Shown: positions 26,539-36,927, numbered from the stretch's first letter. The stretch: 64,000 bases of DNA from Comamonas sp. 26 (GCF_002754475.1 NZ_PEFL01000001.1:1488001-1552000); one strand, 5' to 3'. Translations and numbers: made by a program. The notes: generated by a model not told the origin, from the letters alone.

Positions 26539-26553
26539 GCGCTGTAATTTTCA

Positions 26554-26931
26554 ATGGCAACTCGTAAGAAAACTGCTGCGCCAAACCGCAGCTTCAAAGT
26601 CTCTGACCAGATCCAGCGTGATCTGTCGGAGCTGATCGCCCGCGAGTTGAAGGATCCGCGCATTGGTATGGTCACGCTGCAAGGCGTGGAGGTGACTCCA
26701 GACTATGCCCATGCGAAGGTGTTCTTCAGCGTGCTGGTAGGCGATCCGGAAGTGACGTTGACTGCACTCAATCAGGCCGCAGGTTTTCTGCGTAACGGCC
26801 TGTTCAAGCGTTTGCACATTCATACCGTGCCTACGCTGCATTTCGTCTATGACCGCACAACCGAGCGCGCATCCGACATGAACGCCTTGATCGCCAAGGC
26901 GGTGGCTTCGCGCGGTCCTGAAGAAGAGTAA
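26554..26931 (+). CDS. rbfA: Ribosome-binding factor A
   Basis: 125 residues with a KH-like fold: [40 protein letters not shown], and [20 protein letters not shown] near the C-terminus. RbfA matures the 16S rRNA 5' end on the 30S subunit. It starts 15 bases after infB and ends 3 bases before truB, so it is tightly coupled in the operon. Confidence 0.97.
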   Translation: MATRKKTAAPNRSFKVSDQIQRDLSELIARELKDPRIGMVTLQGVEVTPDYAHAKVFFSVLVGDPEVTLTALNQAAGFLRNGLFKRLHIHTVPTLHFVYDRTTERASDMNALIAKAVASRGPEEE

Positions 26932-26934
26932 GCA

Positions 26935-27927
26935 ATGAACGCCCCTCGCACACGGGTGCAGCGGCGCCCCGTGCATGGGGTGTTGCTGCTCGACAAACCG
27001 CTGGGATGGTCCAGCAACGATATCTTGCAGAAGGTCAAGTGGCTGCTGCGCGCCGAAAAGGCCGGGCATACAGGCACGCTTGATCCGCTGGCCAGTGGCG
27101 TCTTGCCGCTGTGCTTTGGTGCTGCAACCAAATTCAGTCAGCTTCAACTGGAAGCTGAAAAGACCTATGAAGCCATCGCCCGTCTGGGACAGACCACAAC
27201 CACGGCGGACGCCGAAGGTGATGTGGTGCTGGAGCGTGCAGTGGATCTGGCCTCTATCACGCCAGAGAGACTGGCCGAGGTGCAGGCTCAATTCACAGGC
27301 GAGATCAAGCAAGTGCCGCCCATGCACAGTGCTTTGAAAAAAGACGGTAAGGCTCTCTATGAATATGCCCGTGCGGGCATTGAAGTGGAACGTCCAGCAC
27401 GCGATGTCACAATTCATGCATTGAATTTGTCTCTAACGCAGGACGAGCAAGGGTATCCAGCTATCAAGATGAGAGTGACCTGCAGCAAGGGCACTTATAT
27501 CCGTACATTGGGTGAAGACGTGGGCGAGGCCTTTGGCTGTGGCGCCCATTTGCGTTTTCTGCGCCGGGTGGAAACGGGTGGTCTTGATGTCTCGCGCTGC
27601 GTGACGCTGGAGGCGCTTGAGGCCATGAATGATGAAGAGCGCGTTGCGCAGGTTGAGCCTGTGGATGCCTTACTGCATCGTCATGCCGTCATCACCTTGG
27701 GTGAAGAGGATGCAGGACGCTATTTATCAGGCTTGCGCCGTCGAGGGTCATGGGCTGATGCCCCGGCTGTCGCGGTGTATGGTGAGCGCCCGCATGCCCT
27801 TTTGGGGGTTGGCCGTGTGATGAGCGGGGAGTTGATTCCCGAGCGTCTGCTCAGTCCGCTAGAAATTCAACAAATTTTGGAAGGAAAGCCGCGTCCACAA
27901 GTAAGCGGCAGTTTGGAAACTTTATGA
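26935..27927 (+). CDS. truB: tRNA pseudouridine(55) synthase TruB
   Basis: 330 residues. The enzyme isomerises U55 in the T-loop of tRNAs. The conserved start [16 protein letters not shown] and the catalytic motif [15 protein letters not shown] with Asp50 are present, as are [25 protein letters not shown] substrate-loop residues and [17 protein letters not shown]-terminal extension of about 80 residues is PUA-like. It overlaps typA by four bases (ATGA). Confidence 0.97.
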   Translation: MNAPRTRVQRRPVHGVLLLDKPLGWSSNDILQKVKWLLRAEKAGHTGTLDPLASGVLPLCFGAATKFSQLQLEAEKTYEAIARLGQTTTTADAEGDVVLERAVDLASITPERLAEVQAQFTGEIKQVPPMHSALKKDGKALYEYARAGIEVERPARDVTIHALNLSLTQDEQGYPAIKMRVTCSKGTYIRTLGEDVGEAFGCGAHLRFLRRVETGGLDVSRCVTLEALEAMNDEERVAQVEPVDALLHRHAVITLGEEDAGRYLSGLRRRGSWADAPAVAVYGERPHALLGVGRVMSGELIPERLLSPLEIQQILEGKPRPQVSGSLETL

Positions 27928-29747
27928 GCAAACAAATCCGCAACATTGCGATCATCGCGCACGTTGACCATGGCAAGACCACCATGGTTGACCAGCTGCT
28001 GCGCCAGTCGGGTACTTTCGCAGAACACGAAAAAGTCGTGGACACCGTGATGGACAACCATGCCATCGAACGTGAACGTGGCATTACCATTCTGGCCAAG
28101 AACTGTGCTGTGTCTTGGAATGACACTCACATCAACATTCTCGACACACCTGGTCACGCGGACTTCGGTGGTGAAGTGGAACGTGCGCTGTCCATGGTTG
28201 ACGGCGTGGTGCTGCTGATCGATGCGCAAGAAGGCCCCATGCCTCAAACGCGTTTCGTGACCAAGAAGGCACTGGCTCTGGGCCTGCGTCCTATCGTGGT
28301 TGTGAACAAGGTGGACAAGCCTGGTGCCAACCCCGACAAGGTCATCAACGCTGCTTTCGACCTGTTCGACAAGCTGGGCGCTACTGACGAGCAGCTGGAT
28401 TTCCCTGTGGTGTATGCCTCGGGTATCAACGGCTGGTCTTCCAAGGAAGAGGGCGAGGCCGGTGCGCAATGGGGTCCTGACATGTCGGCCCTGTTCAATA
28501 CCATTCTGGAACATGTGCCAGCCGTTGAAGGCGACGCGACTGCTCCTTTGCAGATGCAAGTCTCCGCACTGGACTACTCCACGTTCGTGGGTCGTATTGC
28601 CGTGGGCCGTATCACGCAAGGTACGTTGAAGCCCGGTCAGCAAGTCGCCGTGATGGCTGGCCCTGACGGCAAGCCTTACACAGGCAAGATCAACCAGGTT
28701 CACACCTTCCAGGGTATCGATCGCGTGCAAGCCACCGAAGCCGGTCCTTCGGAAATCGTGCTGGTCAGCGGTATCGAAAATATTGGTATCGGTGAAACCG
28801 TCACTGACGTGGCCAATCCCCAGCCTCTGCCGATGCTGAAGATTGATGAGCCTACACTGACCATGAACTTCTGCGTGAACACTTCGCCTCTGGCAGGTCG
28901 TGAAGGCAAGTTCGTGACCAGCCGTCAAATCTGGGACCGTCTGCAAAAGGAACTGCGCTCCAACGTGGCTCTGCGCGTCAAGGAAACCGACGAAGACGGT
29001 ATCTTTGAAGTGGCTGGCCGTGGTGAACTGCACCTGACCATTCTGCTGGAAGAAATGCGCCGCGAAGGCTACGAGCTGGCTGTGTCCAAGCCCCGCGTGG
29101 TGATGCAGATGATCGACGGTGTGAAGCACGAGCCTATCGAACTGGTGACTGCCGACATCGAAGAAGCCCATCAAGGCGGCGTGATGCAAGCCCTGGGCGA
29201 GCGCAAGGGTGAGCTGGTCAACATGGAACCCGATGGCCGCGGTCGCGTCCGTCTGGAATACCGTATTCCTGCCCGTGGCCTGATCGGTTTCACCAATGAA
29301 TTCCTGAACCTGACACGTGGTTCCGGTCTGATCGCCAACATCTTTGACAGCTACGAACCCCATAAGGGTGACATCGGTGGCCGCAAGAACGGCGTGCTGA
29401 TCTCCATGGACGATGGTGAAATCTTCACCTACGCCCTGGGTAAGCTGGATGACCGTGGCCGTATGTTCGTCAAGCCTAACGACCCTGTGTACGAAGGCAT
29501 GATTGTGGGTATCCACAGCCGTGACAACGACTTGGTTGTGAACGCTACGCGTACCAAGCAGCTGACCAACTTCCGCGTCAGCGGTAAGGAAGACGCGATC
29601 AAGATCACACCTCCTATCGAGTTGTCGCTGGAATACGGTGTGGAATTCATCGAAGACGACGAACTGCTGGAAATCACTCCTGTGAGCCTGCGCGTGCGCA
29701 AGCGTCACCTGAAGGAGCATGACCGCAAGCGTGCTTCGCGTGATTGA
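27924..29747 (+). CDS. typA: Translational GTPase TypA/BipA
   Basis: 607 residues in the elongation-factor GTPase family. G1 [15 protein letters not shown] (12-26), [23 protein letters not shown] and NKVDKPGA come first, followed by EF-G-like domains and the TypA-specific C-terminus ([18 protein letters not shown]). It binds ribosomes and supports 50S assembly and stress or low-temperature adaptation. Its start overlaps the truB stop, so it is the last gene of the rimP operon; a strong terminator follows. Confidence 0.97.
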   Translation: MSKQIRNIAIIAHVDHGKTTMVDQLLRQSGTFAEHEKVVDTVMDNHAIERERGITILAKNCAVSWNDTHINILDTPGHADFGGEVERALSMVDGVVLLIDAQEGPMPQTRFVTKKALALGLRPIVVVNKVDKPGANPDKVINAAFDLFDKLGATDEQLDFPVVYASGINGWSSKEEGEAGAQWGPDMSALFNTILEHVPAVEGDATAPLQMQVSALDYSTFVGRIAVGRITQGTLKPGQQVAVMAGPDGKPYTGKINQVHTFQGIDRVQATEAGPSEIVLVSGIENIGIGETVTDVANPQPLPMLKIDEPTLTMNFCVNTSPLAGREGKFVTSRQIWDRLQKELRSNVALRVKETDEDGIFEVAGRGELHLTILLEEMRREGYELAVSKPRVVMQMIDGVKHEPIELVTADIEEAHQGGVMQALGERKGELVNMEPDGRGRVRLEYRIPARGLIGFTNEFLNLTRGSGLIANIFDSYEPHKGDIGGRKNGVLISMDDGEIFTYALGKLDDRGRMFVKPNDPVYEGMIVGIHSRDNDLVVNATRTKQLTNFRVSGKEDAIKITPPIELSLEYGVEFIEDDELLEITPVSLRVRKRHLKEHDRKRASRD

Positions 29748-29762
29748 TTTGCTCAGTGCAAT

Positions 29763-29790
29763 AAAAAAGGCCCTTCGGGGCCTTTTTTAT
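29763..29790 (+). terminator. Terminator of the rimP-typA operon
   Basis: An 11-bp stem AAAAAAGGCCC/GGGCCTTTTTT capped by a TTCG tetraloop, beginning 15 bases after the typA stop. Confidence 0.93.
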
Positions 29791-29948
29791 TGCCTGTTGC
29801 AGCCGTGGGTCATATTGTCTGATGTGCCACATGACTGGCAGACCAAGGGTAATCGGCCTTGTTCTGTGGGGGGTGGTTTCTAGAATCATCGTCACAAAGT
29901 GGCACGCATCCTGCGTTTCAGCAGGTTTGCATTAACTCTAGGAGCGGT

Positions 29949-30722
29949 ATGACACCAAAAATGTTGAACATGGCCCTGATTGCTGTTGGCAGCGCACTGG
30001 CGTTGACTGCCCAAGCCGCGGATTTGAAGGTGGCCATCGACCCCACCTACGAACCCTTTACCTATAAGACGGCCGACGGTAAGCCCACGGGGTTTGATGT
30101 AGACATTGCCAATGCCATCTGTGCGGAAATGAAGCGCAATTGCGTGTTTGTGGAGCAGGTCTGGGACAGCATGATTCCCGGTCTGCAGGCGCGAAAATAC
30201 GATGTGGTCGTCAGCTCCTTGTCGATCACTGAAGAGCGCAAGCGCGTGATTGACTTTTCGGATCGCTATTACAAGACCCCAAGCGCGATTGTCGTGAAAA
30301 AGGGTACGGCATATGCCAACCCAGCATCGCTCAAGGGCAAACGCATTGGCGTGTTGAAGGGTAGTACACAAGAGAAATGGGCCATGGGTGAACTCAAGCC
30401 TGCAGGCGTGACGGTCGTGCCGTATGAGGCGCAAGATCAGGTCTATCTGGATATCAAGGCGGGACGTCTGGATGGCACGGTGGCCGATAAGGTCGAAGTG
30501 CATGGTGGCTTTTTGCGCAAGCCTGAAGGCAAGGACTACGGCTATGTGGGTCCTGATCAGTACGAGACCAAGTACTACGGCGATGGCATTGGCATTGGCA
30601 TGCGCAAGGGGCAAAAAGACCTGAAAGATCAGATTAACAAGGCCATCAAGACGATTCGCAGCAACGGCACCTACAACCAGATTGCCAAGAAGTACTTTGA
30701 CTTTGATCCGTACGGCAACTAA
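29949..30722 (+). CDS. Polar amino-acid ABC transporter substrate-binding protein
   Basis: Periplasmic binding protein of family 3, 257 residues. The signal peptide (LNMALIAVGSALALTAQAA) is followed by LKVAIDPTYEPFTYK, GKPTGFDVDIANAICAEMKR and MIPGLQARKYDVVVSSLSIT, then RKRVIDFSDRYYKTPSAIVV. This pattern fits lysine/arginine/ornithine- or histidine-binding proteins (ArgT/HisJ group). AGGAG lies just before ATG 29949; the upstream in-frame ATG at 29859 would disrupt the signal peptide. It heads a four-gene importer operon. Confidence 0.92.
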   Translation: MTPKMLNMALIAVGSALALTAQAADLKVAIDPTYEPFTYKTADGKPTGFDVDIANAICAEMKRNCVFVEQVWDSMIPGLQARKYDVVVSSLSITEERKRVIDFSDRYYKTPSAIVVKKGTAYANPASLKGKRIGVLKGSTQEKWAMGELKPAGVTVVPYEAQDQVYLDIKAGRLDGTVADKVEVHGGFLRKPEGKDYGYVGPDQYETKYYGDGIGIGMRKGQKDLKDQINKAIKTIRSNGTYNQIAKKYFDFDPYGN

Positions 30723-30738
30723 GCCCTGAAGCCTGGCT

Positions 30739-30767
30739 GCCCGCAGTGCGTTTTAACGACTGCGGGC
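30739..30767 (+). repeat. Intercistronic stem-loop between binding protein and permease
   Basis: A perfect 9-bp stem GCCCGCAGT/ACTGCGGGC with an 11-nt loop, 16 bases after the binding-protein stop. Only a weak T-rich tail (tctgttt) follows. This could stabilise the upstream message or partially terminate, giving more binding protein than permease. Confidence 0.6.
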
Positions 30768-30792
30768 TCTGTTTCATCAAGCTTTTGCGCGC

Positions 30793-31479
30793 ATGAGTGA
30801 CTACTATTTATCCATCCTGCACGGAGCCTTGTTGACGGTGGCGGTATCTATCGCCTCCTTGTGCGTTTCTACGGTGCTGGGTTTGCTGGGAGCGACAGCC
30901 AAGCTCTCGAATAAGCGGCCTCTGGTCTGGGTGGCGACGCTTTATACGACGGTGATTCGCGGCATTCCCGAGCTGGTGCTTATGCTGCTGGTTTTTTATG
31001 GGGCTGCGATTGGGCTCAACAGCCTGTTCGAGGCCATGGGCTCCGACTTTGTGCTGGACCTGAACCCCTTTGTCGCCGGCGTTGCCACATTGGGCTTTAT
31101 TTATGGCGCGTATATGACCGAGACATTTCGCGCCGCCATTCTCGCCATTCCGCGTGGGCAGATGGAAGCGGCGTGGGCGTTTGGCATGGGCCCGCTGCAG
31201 ACATTTTTGCGCATTACGCTACCGCAAATGGTGCGTTATGCCTTGCCGGGCTATACCAACAACTGGTTGGTGCTCATCAAGGCAACGGCTTTGGTCAGCC
31301 TGATCGGCTTGCACGATATGACCTATCTTGCCAAGCAGGCCAGTGCAGCGACGCGCCAACCCTTTGTTTTTTTACTGTTTGCAGCGGCTCTGTATCTGGT
31401 GTTCACCAGCATGTCCTTATGGGTGCTCAAGCGCCTGAACGCACGCTACAGCCTGGGCACTGAAAAGGTGCAGTTATGA
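30793..31479 (+). CDS. Amino-acid ABC transporter permease (HisQ/ArtQ-like)
   Basis: 228-residue membrane protein of the HisMQ family. The first helix is LLTVAVSIASLCVSTVLGLL; the conserved VIRGIPELVLMLLVFYG and the EAA loop (MEAAWAFGMGPLQTFLRITL) follow. About five membrane helices are predicted. It is probably half of a heteromeric channel with the next gene, which it overlaps by four bases (ATGA). Confidence 0.92.
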   Translation: MSDYYLSILHGALLTVAVSIASLCVSTVLGLLGATAKLSNKRPLVWVATLYTTVIRGIPELVLMLLVFYGAAIGLNSLFEAMGSDFVLDLNPFVAGVATLGFIYGAYMTETFRAAILAIPRGQMEAAWAFGMGPLQTFLRITLPQMVRYALPGYTNNWLVLIKATALVSLIGLHDMTYLAKQASAATRQPFVFLLFAAALYLVFTSMSLWVLKRLNARYSLGTEKVQL

Positions 31480-32189
31480 GCTGGGAGATCATCTTTCAGT
31501 CAGAGCATCTGGCCATGTACGGGCAGGGGCTGATCACAACCCTGTGGCTGCTGCTGTCCTGCCTCCTGATTGGTTTTGTGCTGGCCATACTCACGGCTCT
31601 GGCACTCACCAGTCGCAGCTGGCTGTTGGTTAAGCTGGCAGGCTCCTTTACCTATTTTGTTCGCGGAACGCCGCTGCTCATTCAGGTCTATCTGATTTAT
31701 TACGGGCTGGGGCAGCTGGAGTGGATTCAGGCGCGCTGGGATGAGGTCTGGCCCTGGACCTATTTCAAGCAACCGTTCTTTTGTGCCTTGCTGGCGTTTG
31801 CGCTCAACAATGCAGGCTATACCGCCGAGATGCTGGCTGGCGCCATTCGCGAGACATCTCCTGGCGAAGTAGAGGCGGCGCGGGCCATGGGCATGAGCCG
31901 CTTTCAGATCATGCACCGCATCGTGCTGCCCAGTGCCATGCGGCGCACGTTGCCTCCCTATAGCAACGAGGTGGTGCAGATGCTTCACTCCACCAGTCTC
32001 GCCAGCGTGGTACCAACCCTCACCGATGTGACGGCCGTTGCCAGCCGCATCTACTCTGATTTTTATCTGCCGTTTGAGGCCTACCTTGCCGCTGCAGTGA
32101 TTTATCTCTGCGTGACGTTTGCGCTGATTGGTACCTTTCGTCTGCTGGAAAAGCGTTTTCTGGCCTATCTGGCACCGCGCGCGCAATAA
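31476..32189 (+). CDS. Amino-acid ABC transporter permease (HisM-like)
   Basis: 237-residue HisM-type permease. YFVRGTPLLIQVYLIYYGLG, EMLAGAIRETSPGEVEAARA and the EAA loop AMGMSRFQIMHRIVLPSAMR are all characteristic. It pairs with the preceding permease, with which it is translationally coupled by an ATGA overlap. The ATPase gene follows after 21 bases. Confidence 0.92.
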   Translation: MSWEIIFQSEHLAMYGQGLITTLWLLLSCLLIGFVLAILTALALTSRSWLLVKLAGSFTYFVRGTPLLIQVYLIYYGLGQLEWIQARWDEVWPWTYFKQPFFCALLAFALNNAGYTAEMLAGAIRETSPGEVEAARAMGMSRFQIMHRIVLPSAMRRTLPPYSNEVVQMLHSTSLASVVPTLTDVTAVASRIYSDFYLPFEAYLAAAVIYLCVTFALIGTFRLLEKRFLAYLAPRAQ

Positions 32190-32210
32190 CTGAGTACCGG
32201 TTTCAAATCT

Positions 32211-32987
32211 ATGACATCCACCGCATACAAACTGCAAGCAGAAGGCATTCACAAGAGCTATGGCAGCAACCATGTGCTCAAAGGCGTCACGCTGACCGCC
32301 AAAGCGGGTGATGTGGTCAGCCTGATCGGTAGCTCGGGGTCTGGTAAATCCACGTTGCTGCGTTGCATCAACTTGCTGGAAAAGCCTCAACAAGGGCGAA
32401 TTCTGGTGGCGGGCGAAGAGCTGAAGCTCAAAGCAGGGCGCAGTGGAGAGCTGGAGCCGGTGGACCCCAGACAACTGCAGCAAATGCGCACCAAGCTTGC
32501 CATGGTGTTTCAGCATTTCAACCTGTGGGCGCACAAGACAGTGCTGCAGAACATCATTGAGGCGCCTGTGCATGTTCTGGGCCTTGGCAAGGATGAGGCC
32601 GTTGAGCGGGCGCGCAAATATCTCAAGCTGGTGGGGCTGGAGGGGCGCGAAGATACCTGGCCCAACCATATGAGCGGTGGCCAGCAACAGCGCGTTGCCA
32701 TTGCGCGGGCGCTGGCAGTAGAGCCTGAAGTGATGTTGTTTGATGAGCCCACCAGCGCGCTGGACCCGGAGCTGGTCGGTGAAGTGCTTCGCGTCATGCG
32801 ATTGCTGGCAGAGGAGGGGCGAACCATGGTGGTCGTGACCCATGAAATTGCCTTTGCCCGTGAAGTCTCCAATCACGTGATCTTTTTGCACCAAGGACTG
32901 GTGGAAGAGCAGGGTGATCCGCGTGAGGTGCTGCGCAACCCGCAAAGTGAGCGGCTGGCCAAGTTCCTTTCTGGCAGCTTGAAGTAG
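32211..32987 (+). CDS. Amino-acid ABC transporter ATP-binding protein (HisP-like)
   Basis: 258 residues. Walker A IGSSGSGKSTLLRCINLLEK, the Q-loop region VFQHFNLWAHKT, signature MSGGQQQRVAIARAL, Walker B VMLFDEPTSALDPELVGEV and the H-loop VVVTHEIAFAREV are present. FNLWxHxTVLxN is typical of the HisP/ArgT importer group, which supports a basic amino acid as substrate. It is last in the operon; a bidirectional terminator lies downstream. Confidence 0.94.
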   Translation: MTSTAYKLQAEGIHKSYGSNHVLKGVTLTAKAGDVVSLIGSSGSGKSTLLRCINLLEKPQQGRILVAGEELKLKAGRSGELEPVDPRQLQQMRTKLAMVFQHFNLWAHKTVLQNIIEAPVHVLGLGKDEAVERARKYLKLVGLEGREDTWPNHMSGGQQQRVAIARALAVEPEVMLFDEPTSALDPELVGEVLRVMRLLAEEGRTMVVVTHEIAFAREVSNHVIFLHQGLVEEQGDPREVLRNPQSERLAKFLSGSLK

Positions 32988-33015
32988 GGCGCGCTCAGGA
33001 TGCATTCAATAAAAC

Positions 33016-33049
33016 AAAAAACCGCATGGTAAGCCGATGCGGTTTTTTT
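33016..33049. terminator. Bidirectional terminator between hisP-like and cytochrome c genes
   Basis: The inverted repeat AAAAACCGCAT/ATGCGGTTTTTTT lies between convergent genes, A-rich on the left and T-rich on the right. Confidence 0.9.
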
Positions 33050-33085
33050 GATGGGGCGCTTGTCAGGCCCTTGGGTAGCAGCAGA

Positions 33086-33394
33086 TTACTTCTGTGCCAG
33101 CACCCATGCGGCCAGCTTTTTGGCTTCGGCATCGTTGACCTGAGCATTAGCAGGCATGGGGATAGGACCCCACACGCCGGAGCCACCCTTGATGATCTTG
33201 GCTGCCAGCTTGTCAGCAGCATCCTTTTGACCTGCATACTTGGCTGCAACATCCTTGAATGCGGGGCCAACCAGCTTCTTGTCGACGGCGTGGCAGGCCA
33301 TGCAGTTCTTGGACTGGGCCAAAGCCTGGTCAGCCATTGCAGGAGCGATAGCCGCTGCGGACAGAGCGATAGCGATCAGTGTTTGCTTCATCAT
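33086..33394 (-). CDS. Class I c-type cytochrome (c551/c552-like)
   Basis: 102-residue precursor with a signal peptide ([17 protein letters not shown]). One haem c site, [12 protein letters not shown], and the distal ligand region [11 protein letters not shown] with Met as the likely sixth ligand follow. This is the size and layout of small periplasmic cytochromes c551/c552 that carry electrons to oxidases, nitrite reductase or peroxidase. Two consecutive ATG codons (33394 and 33391) are possible starts; GGAA lies upstream. The gene is single, not in the cbb3 cluster, but it could donate electrons to that oxidase. Confidence 0.9.
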   Translation of the reverse strand: MMKQTLIAIALSAAAIAPAMADQALAQSKNCMACHAVDKKLVGPAFKDVAAKYAGQKDAADKLAAKIIKGGSGVWGPIPMPANAQVNDAEAKKLAAWVLAQK

Positions 33395-33499
33395 GAGTTT
33401 CCGGGGGGATTTAAAGTTCAAGTTTTAGCGCATTGTAGAGCTTGCATTGTGTACTCTTTGGTATGCACGCTATTTTGACAATTTGAGAGGGGAAGACGT

Positions 33500-33739
33500 A
33501 TGTATTTGTTAGGTTTGGCAATTATTTTGTCTTTGCTGAAAGTGGCTGAGATCGGCCCTGTGGCGAGCTGGAGCTGGTGGATCATCTTGGGCGTTTACGG
33601 GGCTGCCATTGCCTGGTGGGCGTGGGCAGATGCTTCTGGCTATACCAAGCGCAAAGCCATGGAAAAAATGGATCAACGCAAGAAAGATCGCCTTGAACGT
33701 CAGAAGCAGGCGATGGCACCCGGTCAGCGCCGTCGCTGA
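33500..33739 (+). CDS. Small Trp-rich membrane protein (TIGR04438-like)
   Basis: 79 residues. An N-terminal hydrophobic helix (YLLGLAIILSLLKVA) is followed by a tryptophan-rich segment (SWSWWIILGVYGAAIAWWAW). The C-terminus is strongly charged (RKAMEKMDQRKKDRLERQKQ). Five Trp in about 22 residues is striking. GAGGGGAAG precedes the ATG. I recall a betaproteobacterial family of short Trp-rich proteins of this form, with no known function. The tail is probably cytoplasmic. Confidence 0.7.
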   Translation: MYLLGLAIILSLLKVAEIGPVASWSWWIILGVYGAAIAWWAWADASGYTKRKAMEKMDQRKKDRLERQKQAMAPGQRRR

Positions 33740-33879
33740 GTGAATGCTTAGGTGTCGTGATTGACGATGTCTTGCGGGTGTTTTGCCCAATAGCCCGTCA
33801 TGGGCAGCCTTAGGTCTTGCCGCGGTGCTGGGCCATAATCTGAGGCTCATTCCTCGATAACGTCTTATAGCGAATCCCC

Positions 33880-35736
33880 ATGCCCGCATACCGTTCCAAA
33901 ACCTCCACTGGCGGCCGCAACATGGCCGGTGCGCGCGCCCTGTGGCGTGCCACCGGCATGAAGGACGGCGACTTTGAAAAGCCCATCATCGCCATTGCCA
34001 ACTCCTTCACCCAGTTCGTGCCCGGCCACGTGCACCTGAAGGACCTGGGTCAGCTGGTGGCCCGCGAGATTGAAAAGGCTGGCGGCGTGGCCAAGGAATT
34101 CAACACCATCGCCGTGGACGATGGTATCGCCATGGGTCACGACGGCATGCTGTATTCGCTGCCCAGCCGTGATTTGATCGCTGACTCGGTCGAGTACATG
34201 GTGAACGCCCATTGCGCTGATGCGCTGGTGTGCATTTCGAATTGCGACAAGATCACCCCCGGCATGCTGATGGCCGCCATGCGCCTGAACATTCCGGTGA
34301 TTTTTGTCTCCGGCGGCCCCATGGAAGCGGGCAAGACCAAGCTGGCCAACCCCGACACCAAAGTCATCGAGTTCAAGAAGCTCGACCTGGTCGATGCCAT
34401 GGTGATTGCGGCGGATGACCGCTATTCCGACGAGGAAGTGGCGCAAGTCGAGCGTTCTGCCTGCCCCACTTGTGGTTCCTGCTCGGGCATGTTCACCGCC
34501 AACTCCATGAACTGCCTGACCGAGGCGCTGGGTCTGTCCTTGCCGGGTAATGGCACTGTGGTGGCCACGCACGCTGATCGCGAAGAGCTGTTCCTGCGCG
34601 CCGGTCGCCGCATCGTCGAGCTGGCTCGCCAGCACTACGAGCAGGACGACTACAGCGTGTTGCCACGCTCCGTGGGTTTCAAGGCGTTTGAGAACTGCAT
34701 CACGCTGGACATCGCCATGGGCGGCTCCACCAACACCATCCTGCACCTGCTGGCCATTGCCAAGGAAGCCGAAATCGACTTCACCATGGCCGATATCGAC
34801 CGCCTCTCGCGCGTCGTGCCCCAGCTGTGCAAGGTCGCGCCCAATACGCCCAAGTACCACATCGAAGATGTGCACCGCGCAGGCGGCATCATGGCCATCC
34901 TGGGTGAGCTGGCACGCGCCGGTAAGCTGCACACCGATGTGCCCACCGTGCATGCCAAGACCATGGCCGACGCGTTGGCCCAGTGGGACATCACCGTCAC
35001 CCAAGACGAAGCCGTGCGCCACTTCTACATGGCAGGCCCCGCTGGCATTCCCACGCAGGTGGCATTCAGCCAGAACACTCGCTGGCCCAGCCTGGACCTG
35101 GACCGTGCCGAAGGCTGCATCCGCAGCTATGAGCACGCCTTCAGCAAAGAAGGCGGCCTGGCTGTGCTGCGCGGCAATATTGCGCTGGACGGTTGCGTGG
35201 TGAAGTCCGCCGGTGTGGACGAATCCATTTTGGTGTTTGAAGGCCCGGCCCACGTGGTCGAGTCGCAGGACGAAGCCGTGGCCAATATTCTGGCCGACAA
35301 GGTCAAGGCAGGTGATGTGGTCATCGTGCGCTACGAAGGCCCCAAGGGCGGCCCCGGCATGCAGGAAATGCTCTACCCCACCAGCTACATCAAATCCAAG
35401 GGTCTGGGCAAGGCCTGCGCGTTGCTGACTGATGGTCGCTTCTCGGGCGGCACCTCGGGCCTGTCCATCGGCCACTGCTCGCCCGAAGCGGCCGCTGGCG
35501 GCGCGATTGGTCTGGTGCAGAACGGCGACATCATTCGCATCGACATTCCCAATCGCACCATCAACATGCTGGTTAGCGACGAAGAGCTGGCAAAGCGCCG
35601 CGAAGTGCAGGATGCCAAGGGCTGGAAGCCTGTGGAGGCTCGTCCTCGCAAGATCTCCGCAGCACTCAAGGCCTATGCCATGCTGGTGACAAGTGCCGAT
35701 ACCGGTGCCGTGCGTGACCTGACTTTGCTCGACTAA
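33880..35736 (+). CDS. ilvD: Dihydroxy-acid dehydratase
   Basis: 618 residues. An Fe-S dehydratase making 2-keto acids for valine, isoleucine and leucine. Cluster-binding cysteines lie in [13 protein letters not shown] and [18 protein letters not shown]. The N-terminal [17 protein letters not shown] and the C-terminal [20 protein letters not shown] (with the reactive serine) are conserved. It is monocistronic with its own terminator. The other ilv genes are not in this window. Confidence 0.97.
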   Translation: MPAYRSKTSTGGRNMAGARALWRATGMKDGDFEKPIIAIANSFTQFVPGHVHLKDLGQLVAREIEKAGGVAKEFNTIAVDDGIAMGHDGMLYSLPSRDLIADSVEYMVNAHCADALVCISNCDKITPGMLMAAMRLNIPVIFVSGGPMEAGKTKLANPDTKVIEFKKLDLVDAMVIAADDRYSDEEVAQVERSACPTCGSCSGMFTANSMNCLTEALGLSLPGNGTVVATHADREELFLRAGRRIVELARQHYEQDDYSVLPRSVGFKAFENCITLDIAMGGSTNTILHLLAIAKEAEIDFTMADIDRLSRVVPQLCKVAPNTPKYHIEDVHRAGGIMAILGELARAGKLHTDVPTVHAKTMADALAQWDITVTQDEAVRHFYMAGPAGIPTQVAFSQNTRWPSLDLDRAEGCIRSYEHAFSKEGGLAVLRGNIALDGCVVKSAGVDESILVFEGPAHVVESQDEAVANILADKVKAGDVVIVRYEGPKGGPGMQEMLYPTSYIKSKGLGKACALLTDGRFSGGTSGLSIGHCSPEAAAGGAIGLVQNGDIIRIDIPNRTINMLVSDEELAKRREVQDAKGWKPVEARPRKISAALKAYAMLVTSADTGAVRDLTLLD

Positions 35737-35804
35737 ACGACGCTCGGTTACGAGTGTTTCGTCATCGACCGCAGTACGGGCATCCGTGCTGACGGACAAT
35801 CACA

Positions 35805-35838
35805 CAGCCGCTCGATGCAAATCGCGCGGCTGTTTTTA
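35805..35838 (+). terminator. Terminator after ilvD
   Basis: A 7-bp stem CAGCCGC (35805-35811)/GCGGCTG (35826-35832) followed by TTTTTATT, 69 bases after the ilvD stop. It is only 25 bases before the next gene's ATG, so it may attenuate that gene too. Confidence 0.75.
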
Positions 35839-35862
35839 TTGTCTCGCCAGAAAGTGATCTCC

Positions 35863-36897
35863 ATGCCTGCTCCATCCCGTCGTTCCTTCATCATGAAGAC
35901 CGCTGGTCTGGGGTGCAAAGTCTGCGGTTGGGGCTTGCTGGCGCTGATGAGTGCTGGCGCGGTGCAGGCTGCTGATGCGCGCTACCCGCAGCGGCCCGTC
36001 AGGCTGGTGGTGCCTTTCACGGCCGGGGGCTCCACCGATCTCGTGGCGCGCGTCATTGCAGATACCATGCACGCCAGTCTCGGTCAGCCCGTGGTGGTCG
36101 ACAACCGCTCGGGTGCCAGTGGCCTGATCGGCGCAGAAGCCGTGGCCAATGCCGCGCCGGATGGCTACACCATTGGCCTTGGCACCATCAGCACGCTGGT
36201 TGTGAATCCGGTCATGCTGCCGCAGTCTGCAAGGCTTGATCAGGCCAAAGCCCTTGTCCCCGTGGTGGCGCTGGCGTCCATCCCCTCGGTGTTTTCTGTG
36301 CATCCCAATCTGGGTGTGCACCACTATGGGCAGGTCATCGCGCTGGCACGCAGCAAGCCGGGGCAGCTCAATATTGGCTCGGCCGGTGTGGGCTCCATTG
36401 GTCATTTGATTGCCGAACGCATCAATGCCGACCTCAAGATCAAGCTGCACCACATCCCTTACAAAGGTCAAGGCCCGGTCGTCAGCAGTGCGCTCTCGGG
36501 CGAGACCCATGTGCTCAGCGATCAATACCCCTCATCGGCCCCGCATGTGGCTGCGGGTCGACTGACGCCATTTGCGGTGGCCGCCCAAGAACGCTTGCCG
36601 GCCTTGCCGCAGGTGCCTACTTTCAAGGAACTGGGCTATCCCGCGCTCAATGATCTGGCGATTACCTGGTTTGGCATCGTCGCGCCAGCGGGCACGCCGC
36701 CTGTCGTGGTGAACAAACTCAACAGCGCCGCTAACGCCGCCTTGCAGGATGCTGCGGTGCAGGAGCGGCTGCAGAGCATGGGTGTACAGGCCTTGGGTGG
36801 TGCGCCGCAGCGACTCAGTAGCCTGATCGACGAGACCAGTCTTACCGTGCGTCAGACGGTTCGAGAGCAGGGCTTGCAGCCTGCTGCGGCGCGTTGA
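35863..36897 (+). CDS. Bug-family tripartite tricarboxylate receptor
   Basis: 344 residues with a twin-arginine-like leader (PSRRSFIMKTAG) and a cleavage region AGAVQAADA. The mature part shows the family pattern: PVRLVVPFTAGGSTDLVARV, DNRSGASGLIGAE, GQLNIGSAGVGSIGHL and IPYKGQGPVVSSALSGE. It stands alone, with no TctA/TctB permease genes and no obvious partner enzyme. The ligand cannot be predicted beyond an organic acid. Start 35863 is chosen to begin at the leader. Confidence 0.9.
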   Translation: MPAPSRRSFIMKTAGLGCKVCGWGLLALMSAGAVQAADARYPQRPVRLVVPFTAGGSTDLVARVIADTMHASLGQPVVVDNRSGASGLIGAEAVANAAPDGYTIGLGTISTLVVNPVMLPQSARLDQAKALVPVVALASIPSVFSVHPNLGVHHYGQVIALARSKPGQLNIGSAGVGSIGHLIAERINADLKIKLHHIPYKGQGPVVSSALSGETHVLSDQYPSSAPHVAAGRLTPFAVAAQERLPALPQVPTFKELGYPALNDLAITWFGIVAPAGTPPVVVNKLNSAANAALQDAAVQERLQSMGVQALGGAPQRLSSLIDETSLTVRQTVREQGLQPAAAR

Positions 36898-36927
36898 ATG
36901 ATCAGCCCTTGAGAGGGTTGAACTCGC

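Noticed and set aside
27867..29720. Long minus-strand open frame opposite typA
   Set aside because: Antisense to a highly conserved GTPase; codon structure is explained by the plus-strand gene.
33865..35799. Long minus-strand open frame opposite ilvD
   Set aside because: Same pattern: a shadow of a conserved high-GC gene with no recognisable domain.
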